This document shows, piece after piece, positions 1 to 7,016 of a DNA stretch of 64,000 nt; the stretch's first letter is position 1; every line of letters begins with the position of its first letter. The stretch spans positions 54,100 to 118,099 of the forward strand of contig CALLRW010000022.1 in NCBI GenBank assembly GCA_938014215.1, written 5' to 3'. The translations under genes were made by a program, and so were the position numbers. The stretch is from an uncultured Alistipes sp. Its GTDB lineage: Bacteria > Bacteroidota > Bacteroidia > Bacteroidales > Rikenellaceae. The notes beneath the pieces are model-generated. The model worked only from the letters and a program-made list of their open reading frames with translations, made no database searches and was not told the origin of the DNA.

Positions 1-924
1 CACGTAGATCACGTTCTGCACGGTGTCCGTTGCCAGGATGAAGAGCGACTCCTTGCGGCCGCCGATTCCGAGTCCCTTGCGCTGCCCGATGGTGTAGAAG
101 TGGGCGCCGTTGTGCTCGCCGATCTTCTTGCCGTCGCGCACCGTATAGTGCCACGGTTCGGCCAGGGCGGCCAGCTGTTCGTCCGTGGGCTCCTCGCCGG
201 GAAGCGGTATCGGGGTGTTCCGGGCGTATTTCGGCCACGTGGGGAGGATCTCGTGGACATTGCCGCGCTTCGAGGCGAGCTTCTGCTGGAGGAAGACCGG
301 CAGATCGACCTTCCCGACAAAGCAGATCCCCTGCGAATCCTTGCGGCGCGCCGTGGCCAGCCCCTGCTCCGTGGCGATGCGCCGTACCTCGGGCTTTAGC
401 AGCCCCCCGACCGGGAACAACGCCCGGCTCAGCTGCTCCTGCGAAAGCTGGCAGAGAAAGTAGCTCTGATCCTTATTGGGGTCGGTGCCGGCCAGCAGCC
501 GGTAGATGATGCGCCCGTCCGCAAGCCGCTCCTCGGCCTTGCGGCAGTAGTGGCCCGTGGCGACGTAGTCGGCCCCGAGCTTCAGCGCCTCGCGCAGAAA
601 GACGTCGAACTTGATCTCGCGGTTGCACAGCACGTCGGGATTGGGCGTGCGGCCGCGTTCGTACTCGGCGAACATGTAGTCCACCACCCGCGTGCGGTAG
701 TCGGCCGAGAGGTCGACGACGTGGAGCGGAATGTCGAGCTTCTTGGCCACCAGTTCGGCGAAGAGGCGGTCGTCGTGCCACGGACAGTCGCCTTCGAGCG
801 TGCCCGTGGTGTCGTGCCAGTTGATCATGAAGAGGCCGATGACCTCATATCCCTGCTCCTTGAGCAGCCAGGCGGCCACCGACGAATCGACGCCGCCCGA
901 GAGTCCGATGACTACCCGTTTCAT
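1..924 (-). CDS. mnmA: tRNA-specific 2-thiouridylase MnmA (C-terminus beyond the left edge)
   Basis: MnmA puts the 2-thio group on the wobble uridine (U34) of Lys, Glu and Gln tRNAs, using ATP and a persulfide. The frame opens at ATG 922-924 and stays open for 308 codons to the window edge, so the last residues are missing. The N-terminus has the PP-loop SGGVDSS at residues 9-15. The first catalytic cysteine is in NPDVLCNREIKF and the second in DSQGICFVG, which is the normal pair. It lies 209 bases downstream of rimM on the same strand, so it may be read from the rimM promoter or from its own weak one. Only CGAAATTA at 1017-1024 (minus TAATTTCG) resembles a -7 box. Family assignment is secure. 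Confidence 0.95.
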   Translation of the reverse strand, partial: MKRVVIGLSGGVDSSVAAWLLKEQGYEVIGLFMINWHDTTGTLEGDCPWHDDRLFAELVAKKLDIPLHVVDLSADYRTRVVDYMFAEYERGRTPNPDVLCNREIKFDVFLREALKLGADYVATGHYCRKAEERLADGRIIYRLLAGTDPNKDQSYFLCQLSQEQLSRALFPVGGLLKPEVRRIATEQGLATARRKDSQGICFVGKVDLPVFLQQKLASKRGNVHEILPTWPKYARNTPIPLPGEEPTDEQLAALAEPWHYTVRDGKKIGEHNGAHFYTIGQRKGLGIGGRKESLFILATDTVQNVIYV

Positions 925-1133
925 TGCTTCTGCGTTTGCGTTTCAAGAGTCTCGGCCAACAGCCGCCCGGCCGGACTCCCCCCTCGCCGTTGTCGTGGAG
1001 CATGCTCTCACGGCGGCGAAATTACGAAAAATATTCAACAACCCGATCCCCTGCCGATGGAGGCCTGCGCAGGCGGATGGCCGCGGAGAGGGCTGCTCCC
1101 TGCACGTCGTCTCACCGATCCGCCGCTTGCGGC

Positions 1134-1649
1134 TCAGAGGTCGATCATCCCCTCAGGCAGGACGAAGTGGATCCGCCGGTCCTCGAAGTCGATGTGGGCG
1201 ATGAACTCCTCGACGGCAGGGACCAGCACCTGACGCCCGCCGATCTCCACCTCGAAGAGGGGATTCATCTCGCTGTCGTAGAAGTCGGTGATGATGCCGG
1301 CGTGCTGCGCCTCGGCCCCGGCCTCCTCGACCACGGCCTCGAAGCCGACCAGATCCTCCAGATAGAACTCGTCCTCCTCCTCGTCTGTGGGGTCCTCGAT
1401 GCGGAACTCGAGTCCGATGAGCTCCCGTGCGCGGCGTTCGGTATCGATGTCGGCGAAGGTGGCGGTGGCACCCGAGATGCCGCGCCGTTCGAAACGCTCG
1501 CACCACAACGGCACCTCCAGGGCGTCGATGGTGACCATCAGCGGGGTGGTTTGCGGATCGAAGTCGTCGGGAAAAGCGGGGTAGAGCGAGAGCATGAGGC
1601 CCCCGTCCGTGCCGAAAAGTTTGTTGATGCGTCCAGCGGATTCAGCCAT
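1134..1649 (-). CDS. rimM: 16S rRNA processing protein RimM
   Basis: A 171-residue ribosome maturation factor that helps assemble the 30S head and binds uS19. The N-terminal half is the RimM beta-barrel. The C-terminal half, from about residue 95, is a PRC-barrel with the typical acidic ending. A DEEEDE stretch in the linker is more acidic than in E. coli. The gene follows rpsP by 86 bases, the usual rpsP-rimM order. A terminator hairpin and a fresh -7 box lie in that gap, so it may be transcribed partly on its own. ATG 1647-1649 leaves a leader of about 14 bases. Confidence 0.9.
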   Translation of the reverse strand: MAESAGRINKLFGTDGGLMLSLYPAFPDDFDPQTTPLMVTIDALEVPLWCERFERRGISGATATFADIDTERRARELIGLEFRIEDPTDEEEDEFYLEDLVGFEAVVEEAGAEAQHAGIITDFYDSEMNPLFEVEIGGRQVLVPAVEEFIAHIDFEDRRIHFVLPEGMIDL

Positions 1650-1666
1650 GGCGAAAGTGTTTGCGG

Positions 1667-1674
1667 CAAAAATA
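1667..1674 (-). promoter_or_regulatory. Candidate rimM promoter, -7 box TATTTTTG
   Basis: CAAAAATA on the plus strand reads TATTTTTG on the minus strand, matching the Bacteroidetes TAnnTTTG box. It begins exactly where the T-run of the rpsP terminator ends. No clear -33 TTTG is seen, because that position falls inside the terminator stem. Confidence 0.45.
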
Positions 1675-1715
1675 CAAAAAAAACAGGAAATCTCCCCGTG
1701 GGGCGATCTCCTGTT
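1675..1715 (-). terminator. Rho-independent terminator after rpsP
   Basis: Positions 1682-1697 and 1700-1715 form a 16-base-pair stem with two mismatches and a two-base loop. On the minus strand it is followed by an uninterrupted run of T (plus-strand A, 1676-1683). It sits 20 bases after the rpsP stop codon and would uncouple rpsP from rimM. Confidence 0.75.
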
Positions 1716-1735
1716 CAGATGTTGAGAACCTCTGC

Positions 1736-2287
1736 TTATTCAGCGGCGGGAGCTTCGGGAGCAGCCTCCTCGGCGTTTGCAGCCTCGGCAGCGGCAGCCT
1801 CTGCGGCCTCACGGGCGGCAGCCTCGGCAGCAGCCTTCTTCTCGGCGATGGCAGCGGCGCGATCCTCCTTGATCTTGGTCTCGGCAGCCAGACGGGCCTT
1901 TTCGGCCGACTTGGCGTCGGAAGCGATCTTGTTGGTCTTGGCCTCGATCTTGCCGTTCTTGGCCTCCATCCACTTGTTGAAGCGAGCCTCGGCCTCGGTC
2001 TCCGTGAAGGCCCCCTTGGCTACGCCACCCAGCAGGTGTTTCTTGTAAAGTACGCCCTTGTACGAGAGGATAGCCCGACAAGTATCCGTAGGTTGTGCGC
2101 CTTTGAGTAACCAATCCAGAGCTTTCTCGAAGTTCAGATCGATCGTAGCAGGATTCGTGTTGGGGTTGTAGGTACCCAACTTCTCGATGAATTTACCATC
2201 ACGTGGCGCTCTGCTATCTGCGGCAACGATGTGATAGAAGGCGAAACCCTTCTTACCGTGACGTGCCAGACGAATTTTAACAGCCAT
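1736..2287 (-). CDS. rpsP: 30S ribosomal protein bS16 with long Ala/Glu tail
   Basis: Small-subunit protein bS16, 183 residues against about 80 in E. coli. The first 85 or so residues carry the conserved core (MAVKIRLARHGKKGFAFYHIV, then AILSYKGVLYKKHL). From about residue 95 the chain turns Lys/Ala/Glu-rich and ends in Ala-Glu repeats (AREAAEAAAAEAANAEE). Long tails of this kind are usual in bS16 of the phylum, so this is not a fusion. The start codon is fixed by the conserved MAVKIRLAR. A strong promoter lies 60-90 bases upstream. Confidence 0.95.
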   Translation of the reverse strand: MAVKIRLARHGKKGFAFYHIVAADSRAPRDGKFIEKLGTYNPNTNPATIDLNFEKALDWLLKGAQPTDTCRAILSYKGVLYKKHLLGGVAKGAFTETEAEARFNKWMEAKNGKIEAKTNKIASDAKSAEKARLAAETKIKEDRAAAIAEKKAAAEAAAREAAEAAAAEAANAEEAAPEAPAAE

Positions 2288-2348
2288 TTGCTAATAAAAT
2301 TTTGTTAAAGAATTAAAAACGCTCACCCGGTTCGGGCTTTTAAGCGTG

Positions 2349-2380
2349 CAAATGTAGGGAAAAAATTCCGGCCGGCCAAA
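2349..2380 (-). promoter_or_regulatory. rpsP promoter, TTTG-N20-TACATTTG
   Basis: On the minus strand the -33 box TTTG is at 2380-2377 and the -7 box TACATTTG at 2356-2349, with exactly 20 bases between. This is a full match to the Bacteroidetes sigma-ABfr consensus and gives a leader of about 60 bases. Confidence 0.8.
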
Positions 2381-2436
2381 TAAAAGGGCGAAAAAGCCGC
2401 AAAATGGGGAAAAATATGCTCCGAACGGAGGAAAAG

Positions 2437-2510
2437 TGATCCCGGCGCGGCTCGAACGCGCGGCCGGCAGATTAGAAATCTGCTGCTCTATCCAACTGAG
2501 CTACGGGACC
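2437..2510 (-). tRNA. tRNA-Arg (anticodon TCT)
   Basis: Read on the minus strand from 2510, the sequence folds into a cloverleaf. The acceptor stem GGTCCCG pairs with CGGGATC (one G-T pair). The D arm contains AGCTCAGTTGGATAGAGC. The anticodon stem GCAGA/TCTGC encloses loop TTTCTAA, giving anticodon TCT. The T arm contains GTTCGAGC. The discriminator base is A at 2437. CCA is not encoded. It reads AGA codons. Confidence 0.95.
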
Positions 2511-2610
2511 ATCGTCGTTTTGACGGTCGCAAAATTAAGAAAAAAAAGAACACGAACCAACAATGTCGGTGCGAAAAGTCCGAATGAGGGATTTTTTTGA
2601 CCGCCGCGCT

Positions 2611-2642
2611 GTTGCTTTTCCCCGCACGGTTGGCTATCTTTG
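2611..2642 (+). promoter_or_regulatory. Promoter of the META lipoprotein gene
   Basis: TATCTTTG at 2635-2642 is a perfect -7 box. GTTG at 2611-2614, 20 bases upstream, is a near match to the -33 TTTG. The implied leader is about 70 bases. Confidence 0.65.
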
Positions 2643-2715
2643 TGGCTCGGATCCGCCCTGCGGGCTTCGGCCCCGGACGGACCCGCAGACAACACTCCTT
2701 TAATTATTTACGAAG

Positions 2716-3150
2716 ATGATGAAACGAATTCTGGCAGCCGCCGTGCTGCTTTTCGCCATGACCGCCTGCTGCAACTGCGGGCAGAAGAGCCTCCCGCTGG
2801 AGGGAACTTCGTGGAAACTCGCCAAGATGGAGTCGATCCCCGCTTCGGCCATCTCTGCCGAGGAGGATACCTTCACGCTGCTGTTCAATGCCGCCGACAC
2901 GCTCGTTGCCGGCCGCACCAACTGCAACCGCTTCTTCGGCCCCTACGAACTCAAGGGCAAGAGCCTGAAGTTCGGTACGCTGGGCATGACCCGGATGGCC
3001 TGCCCCGACATGCAGTACGAGGATGCCTTCGTGCGGATGCTTGACGAGGTCGACGGCTTTGAGATCAAGGGCTCGGATCTGAAACTGCTCAAGGGCGAGC
3101 AGGTCCTGGCCGAATTCCAGGGTACGCAGGCGCCTGCCGAAGCGGAGTAG
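2716..3150 (+). CDS. META-domain (HslJ-like) lipoprotein
   Basis: A 144-residue predicted lipoprotein. Residues 1-17 are a signal peptide ending in a lipobox (AMTAC), so the chain is probably lipid-anchored in the envelope. From about residue 30 it carries one META domain: GTSWKL, then TNCNRFFGPYE, then the TRMACPDM block with its conserved Cys. HslJ of E. coli, linked to novobiocin resistance and heat shock, has the same fold. The exact role here is unknown. It has its own promoter and stands alone between a tRNA and rpmA. Confidence 0.8.
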   Translation: MMKRILAAAVLLFAMTACCNCGQKSLPLEGTSWKLAKMESIPASAISAEEDTFTLLFNAADTLVAGRTNCNRFFGPYELKGKSLKFGTLGMTRMACPDMQYEDAFVRMLDEVDGFEIKGSDLKLLKGEQVLAEFQGTQAPAEAE

Positions 3151-3259
3151 GCGATCGGAATCGGGCTGCCGGTGCCGGAGCGTCTCCGGTGTCGGGGCGG
3201 CATCTGCAGGGCGGGGGAGTTGCGGCTCCTCCGCCTTTTTGTTGCGATACCCCAAAACA

Positions 3260-3291
3260 AAAACGGCCTCCCGTTTTCGGGAAGCCGTTTT
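3260..3291. terminator. Bidirectional terminator between the META gene and rpmA
   Basis: A 14-base-pair stem (3260-3273 with 3278-3291, one G-T pair) around loop TTTT. Minus-strand readthrough from rpmA meets a T-rich tail (plus AAAACAAAA). On the plus strand four Ts follow the stem, so it probably also ends the META transcript. Confidence 0.7.
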
Positions 3292-3314
3292 GACGTAAGG
3301 CTCTAAGAGCCGGA

Positions 3315-3575
3315 TTACTCGTTCAGCGGCGTTACGCTGACATACGAGCGGCCTTCGTTCTTCTTGCAGAACTCTACGGTTCCGTCCACGAGGGCGAAGA
3401 GCGTGTGATCCTTGCCCATGCCGACGTTCTCACCGGCATTGTGCACCGTTCCGCGCTGGCGAACGATGATGTTGCCCGCCTTTGCGAACTGACCGCCGAA
3501 CAATTTGATGCCGAGTCGCTTGCTTTCCGACTCACGGCCGTTCTTCGAACTACCTACACCTTTCTTGTGTGCCAT
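3315..3575 (-). CDS. rpmA: 50S ribosomal protein bL27
   Basis: Large-subunit protein bL27, 86 residues, near the peptidyl-transferase centre. The N-terminus MAHKKGVGSSKNGRES matches the short form without a cleavable N-terminal extension, so no Prp-type protease is expected. The core RQRGTVHNAGENVGMGKDHTL is intact. It follows rplU by 21 bases and shares its promoter, the universal rplU-rpmA pair. Confidence 0.97.
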   Translation of the reverse strand: MAHKKGVGSSKNGRESESKRLGIKLFGGQFAKAGNIIVRQRGTVHNAGENVGMGKDHTLFALVDGTVEFCKKNEGRSYVSVTPLNE

Positions 3576-3596
3576 GATGCTTCAGTTTTTAAAGGT

Positions 3597-3908
3597 TTAT
3601 GCAACGATTTCTTCCACGAGGATCTGGGTGAGGTACTGGCGATGGCCGTTGCACTTCTGATAGCCGGTGCGACGCTTCTTCTTGAAAACCAGAACCTTGT
3701 CATCCTTCAGATGCTTGAGGATCTTGCACTTTACTGCGGCGCCTTCTACTACAGGTGCGCCGACTTTGACCTGACCGTCATTGTCTGTGAGCAGGACTTT
3801 GTCGAAACTTACGGACGAGTTTTCTTCGCCCTGAAGACGGTGAACATAAAGTTTCCGACCTTTTTCAGCCTTGAACTGCTGACCTGCGATCTCTACGATT
3901 ACGTACAT
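3597..3908 (-). CDS. rplU: 50S ribosomal protein bL21
   Basis: Large-subunit protein bL21, 103 residues. I place the start at 3908 (MYVIVEIAGQQFK), the family's normal N-terminus. An in-frame ATG 12 codons upstream is rejected because it adds residues no bL21 has and lies almost at the predicted transcription start. The conserved RRTGYQKCNGHRQ block is at the C-terminus. First gene of the rplU-rpmA operon. Confidence 0.96.
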   Translation of the reverse strand: MYVIVEIAGQQFKAEKGRKLYVHRLQGEENSSVSFDKVLLTDNDGQVKVGAPVVEGAAVKCKILKHLKDDKVLVFKKKRRTGYQKCNGHRQYLTQILVEEIVA

Positions 3909-3941
3909 TCTGTCGAAATGTATTTGTATAAATTCGGGATG

Positions 3942-3972
3942 CAAATATACGGATATTTATCTTATAAACAAG
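3942..3972 (-). promoter_or_regulatory. rplU promoter, CTTG-N19-TATATTTG
   Basis: CAAATATA at 3942-3949 reads TATATTTG on the minus strand, with CTTG (3972-3969) 19 bases upstream. The leader to ATG 3908 is about 30 bases. Confidence 0.65.
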
Positions 3973-4115
3973 CACTCCGGTTGAATTTTTTTCGCGTTGT
4001 TCCCTCGGGCACGGTTTTGGCGGTGAAAGTGGTGTTTTTCGGACGGATGCTGTACGCTTTGTCGCGAAGCTCGGATGCAACGGCCGAAAAATTTTCCGGT
4101 CTCATAAATTCTTGT

Positions 4116-4123
4116 TACCTTTA
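4116..4123 (+). promoter_or_regulatory. Candidate cysQ promoter, -7 box TACCTTTA
   Basis: TACCTTTA matches the -7 box except its last base. TTTC at 4093-4096 lies 19 bases upstream as a weak -33. Transcription would start near 4127. Confidence 0.45.
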
Positions 4124-4167
4124 CCATGACAATAACAGATCTGTCCGACCCAAAACTACGAGTGACG

Positions 4168-5013
4168 ATGATTAACGACAAGGTGCGCATGTATCTGCTG
4201 CCGCCGCTCTTCAATGCGGCAGTCAGAGCCGGAGCCTCGATCATGCAAGTCTATAAGAATTTCGACGATTACGATATCGGCCTCAAGGCCGACTGCACCC
4301 CCATCACGCTGGCCGACCGCCTGGCCCACAGGACCATCCGCGAATACCTCGGTCCGACGCGCATCCCGATCCTCTCGGAGGAGGGGCGCGAGATGCTTTA
4401 CGACGAACGCCGCAACTGGGAGCTCTACTGGCTGGTCGACCCGCTCGACGGTACGGTCGAGTTCATCAAGGGGAACAACGAATTTACGGTCAATATCGCT
4501 CTGATGGAGAACAACGTCTGCATCGGGGCGGTGATCTATGTCCCCTATTTCGAGAAGATGTACATTGCCGGGCGCGATTCGGGGGCATACCTCAAGGAGC
4601 ATGTGGCGCCGGATGCCGCGGCTGCCTGGAGCTACGAGCAGATCGTGCACGGCTGGACGCGGCTGCCGCTCGAAGCCGAATCGCACCACGACCATCTGCG
4701 GGTGGCCCTTTCGCGTTCGCACCAGACCCGCGAGACGCAGCAGTACGTGGAGCGGCTGCGTGAACGTTATCCCGATCTGGAGATCGTCGAGCAGGGAAGT
4801 TCCTACAAGTTCTGTCTGCTGGCCGAGGGGCGGGTCGACTACTACGTGCGCACGACTCACACCTATGAATGGGATACGGCGGCCGGCGAACTGATTCTCT
4901 CGGAGGCGGGCGGTTCCACCCGCGCGCTGCCCGAGGATCGCGCGCTGCGCTACAACGAGGAGGATCTGCACAACCCCTGGTTCCACTGCCGGTCGAAATT
5001 CTGCCCCTTCTGA
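4168..5013 (+). CDS. cysQ: CysQ-like 3'(2'),5'-bisphosphate nucleotidase, inositol monophosphatase family
   Basis: Predicted Mg-dependent phosphatase, 281 residues, that would remove the 3' phosphate from PAP, a by-product of sulfate assimilation. The metal-binding motifs are ILSEEG and WLVDPLDGTVEF; the trailing E-F is the CysQ hallmark and separates it from plain inositol monophosphatases. The C-terminal metal motif is YEWDTAAGELIL. An upstream in-frame ATG at 4126 adds 14 residues but coincides with the predicted transcription start, so I prefer ATG 4168 (MINDKVRMYLL). Single gene; no sulfate-assimilation neighbours are in the window. Confidence 0.82.
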   Translation: MINDKVRMYLLPPLFNAAVRAGASIMQVYKNFDDYDIGLKADCTPITLADRLAHRTIREYLGPTRIPILSEEGREMLYDERRNWELYWLVDPLDGTVEFIKGNNEFTVNIALMENNVCIGAVIYVPYFEKMYIAGRDSGAYLKEHVAPDAAAAWSYEQIVHGWTRLPLEAESHHDHLRVALSRSHQTRETQQYVERLRERYPDLEIVEQGSSYKFCLLAEGRVDYYVRTTHTYEWDTAAGELILSEAGGSTRALPEDRALRYNEEDLHNPWFHCRSKFCPF

Positions 5014-5102
5014 CCTTTTCAGCTGCCGCGTCCCTCCCCTCCGCAGACCTCTCCGGATGATCTCTTCCGCTGGGCCCGGCCGCATGGCACCACACAAAAT
5101 GA

Positions 5103-5137
5103 AGTCCCGGTTTCCGTTTCGGAACCGGGGCTTTTTC
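5103..5137 (+). terminator. Rho-independent terminator after cysQ
   Basis: CCCGGTTTCC and GGAACCGGG form the stem around GTTTC, followed by CTTTTTC. It lies 90 bases past the cysQ stop. Confidence 0.75.
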
Positions 5138-5145
5138 GTCCGGGC

Positions 5146-5227
5146 GGCTTGTGTCTGCCGGGAGTCTTGCTTATCGGGTCGGCTTGTGTCTGCCGGGGTC
5201 GTCGGTGCGTTATCGGGCCGGCTTGTG
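5146..5227. repeat. Direct repeats overlapping the 3' end of the small membrane-protein gene
   Basis: GGCTTGTGTCTGCCGGG starts at 5146 and 5181, and GGCTTGTG recurs at 5220. TTATCGGGTCGGCTTGTG (5171-5188) repeats as TTATCGGGCCGGCTTGTG (5210-5227). The latter is the stop codon and last five codons of the leftward gene ending at 5210. The spacing is 35-39 bases. Confidence 0.7.
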
Positions 5228-5476
5228 CTCGATGTCGCAGGCGCCGCAGTTGCCCGAACAGCCCACGGCCGTGTGGGTGTCGGAGCACTCGGCCGAACCG
5301 TCCGCCTCGCGCGTCTCCTGCACGGCACACTTGATCCCCCGGCGCTGCATCTCCTTGTTGGTGGAGATCTCCGAATCGATGTGGTGACCCTTGATCATCA
5401 GCGTCAGGGACATCCCCACGACAAAAAAGGCTACGGCCGCAATGGCGCACAACAGAACGATTAACCACGTAGGCAT
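5210..5476 (-). CDS. Small Cys-rich single-pass membrane protein, unknown function
   Basis: An 88-residue protein with one N-terminal membrane helix (about residues 3-28, very hydrophobic), then a charged segment (GHHIDSEISTNKEMQRRG). The tail has five cysteines, four of them in C-x8-C-x3-C-x2-C spacing (ECSD, then GCSGNCGAC). The tail resembles a metal or Fe-S site, and FeoB-associated Cys-rich membrane proteins have a comparable plan, but I cannot place it in that family. It is divergent from trkA and shares its promoter region. Its codon use is ordinary for the window. Confidence 0.7.
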   Translation of the reverse strand: MPTWLIVLLCAIAAVAFFVVGMSLTLMIKGHHIDSEISTNKEMQRRGIKCAVQETREADGSAECSDTHTAVGCSGNCGACDIEHKPAR

Positions 5477-5503
5477 GGATGGCGAGTTTTTGTAAGTTGA
5501 AAT

Positions 5504-5550
5504 TTTGGCTTTCGGCTACAAATGTATATATTTGTAGGATAAATTGCAAA
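5504..5550. promoter_or_regulatory. Divergent promoters with abutting -7 boxes (trkA and the small membrane protein)
   Basis: Plus strand: TTTG 5504-5507, 19 bases, TATATTTG 5527-5534, for trkA. Minus strand: TTTG 5550-5547, 20 bases, TACATTTG 5526-5519, for the small protein. The two -7 boxes touch without a gap and each -33 box lies on the far side of the other, so polymerase cannot occupy both at once. Confidence 0.75.
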
Positions 5551-5607
5551 AATGTTGCCTGCGGGTTTCCAAGGCATTCCCGGGGCTGAATAGGCAATCT
5601 GACTGAT

Positions 5608-6948
5608 ATGAGAATCGTAATAGCCGGAGCCGGGGAGATGGGCAGCCATCTGGCCCGGATGCTCAGCGGTAACGGACACGACATCACGGTGGTCGACAGC
5701 GATCAGAAACTGCTGGCCGAGGTCGGGTCACTGGCCGATGTGATCACCGTCGAGGGCGACTCGACGACGTTTGCGGTGCTGCGCAAGGCGGCGGTCCGCA
5801 AGTGCGATCTGTTCATCGCCGTCAACCACGAGGAGAACGACAACATCGTCGCGGCCATGCTGGCCAAGAAGCTCGGCGCCCGGAAATCCATCGCGCGCAT
5901 CGACAACAACGAATACCTCGAACCCAACAACAAGGAGATGTTCATCGACATGGGCATCGACTACCTCTTCTATCCGGAGAAGGTGGCCGCCCGCGAGGTG
6001 ATCAACCTCCTGGGCCACACCTCGACGACTGAATACGTCGACTTCTCGAGCGGCAAGCTCTCGCTGGTGGTCTTCCGCCTCGAGCCGGCCTCGCCGCTGG
6101 TGGGGCAGGTCCTCTCGGGTTTCGACGAGGTCGAGACGCCGCTGAGCTACCGTACGGTGGCCATCACGCGCGGCGGGCAGACGATCATCCCCCGCGAGGG
6201 CGAGGAGTTCATGGCCGGCGACATGATCTACGTCATTGCCCGGCAGGACGCCGTGCACGAGGTGATGGAGTTCTCCGGACAGTCGAACATCGAGATCCGC
6301 AACATGATGATCCTGGGCGGTTCGCGAATCGGCATCCGCGTGGCCACGGAGCTGCAGGACGAGGTGAACATCAAGCTCATCGACTACAACGCCGAAAAGG
6401 CCTATAGGCTGGCCGAGATGCTGGACAAGACGCTGATCATCAACGAGGACGGCCGCAATACGGACGCCATGATGGAGGAGGGGCTGTCGAACATGGACGC
6501 CTTCGTGGCCGTCACGGGCCGCAGCGAGACGAACATCCTGGCGGCGATGCTGGCCAAGCGCATGGGGGTGAAGAAGGTGATCGCCGAGGTCGAGAACCTG
6601 AACTACATCAACCTGGCCGAGTCGATCGGCATCGACACGATCATCAACAAGAAGCTGGTGACGGCGTCGAACATCTTCCGCTTCACGATGTCGACCGACG
6701 TGCAGGCGATCAAGTGTCTGACGGGCAGCGACGCCGAGGTGCTGGAGTTCATCGTCAAACCCAACTCGCCGGCCACCAAGGCGCGGATCAAGGATCTGGG
6801 ACTTCCCGAGGATACGATCATCGGCGGCATCGTGCGCGGCGACAAGGTCTTCATCGCCGTGGACAACATGGAGATCAACCCCTACGACCGCGTGGTGGTC
6901 TTCGCCATGCCGGCCTCGGTGGGCAAGGTGGGGTATTACTTTAACTGA
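5608..6948 (+). CDS. trkA: Trk potassium transport regulatory subunit TrkA
   Basis: Cytoplasmic peripheral subunit of the Trk K+ uptake system, 446 residues, the usual length. It is two tandem RCK halves, each a Rossmann NAD-binding domain followed by a TrkA-C domain. The first Rossmann loop is GAGEMG at residues 7-12 and the second GGSRIG near residue 234. No trkH channel gene is next to it, although the two are often paired, so the membrane subunit must be elsewhere. The start at 5608 fits the conserved MRIVIAGAGEMG. Confidence 0.95.
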   Translation: MRIVIAGAGEMGSHLARMLSGNGHDITVVDSDQKLLAEVGSLADVITVEGDSTTFAVLRKAAVRKCDLFIAVNHEENDNIVAAMLAKKLGARKSIARIDNNEYLEPNNKEMFIDMGIDYLFYPEKVAAREVINLLGHTSTTEYVDFSSGKLSLVVFRLEPASPLVGQVLSGFDEVETPLSYRTVAITRGGQTIIPREGEEFMAGDMIYVIARQDAVHEVMEFSGQSNIEIRNMMILGGSRIGIRVATELQDEVNIKLIDYNAEKAYRLAEMLDKTLIINEDGRNTDAMMEEGLSNMDAFVAVTGRSETNILAAMLAKRMGVKKVIAEVENLNYINLAESIGIDTIINKKLVTASNIFRFTMSTDVQAIKCLTGSDAEVLEFIVKPNSPATKARIKDLGLPEDTIIGGIVRGDKVFIAVDNMEINPYDRVVVFAMPASVGKVGYYFN

Positions 6949-7016
6949 CCGAGTCCGGGGCTGCATCCCGCCCGGGCGACCGGAGCGGCGGCATCCGGGC
7001 CTAACGCGTGGAAAAA

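Noticed and set aside
3909..3944. Longer rplU start at 3944
   Set aside because: Adds 12 residues not found in bL21 and lies at the predicted transcription start.
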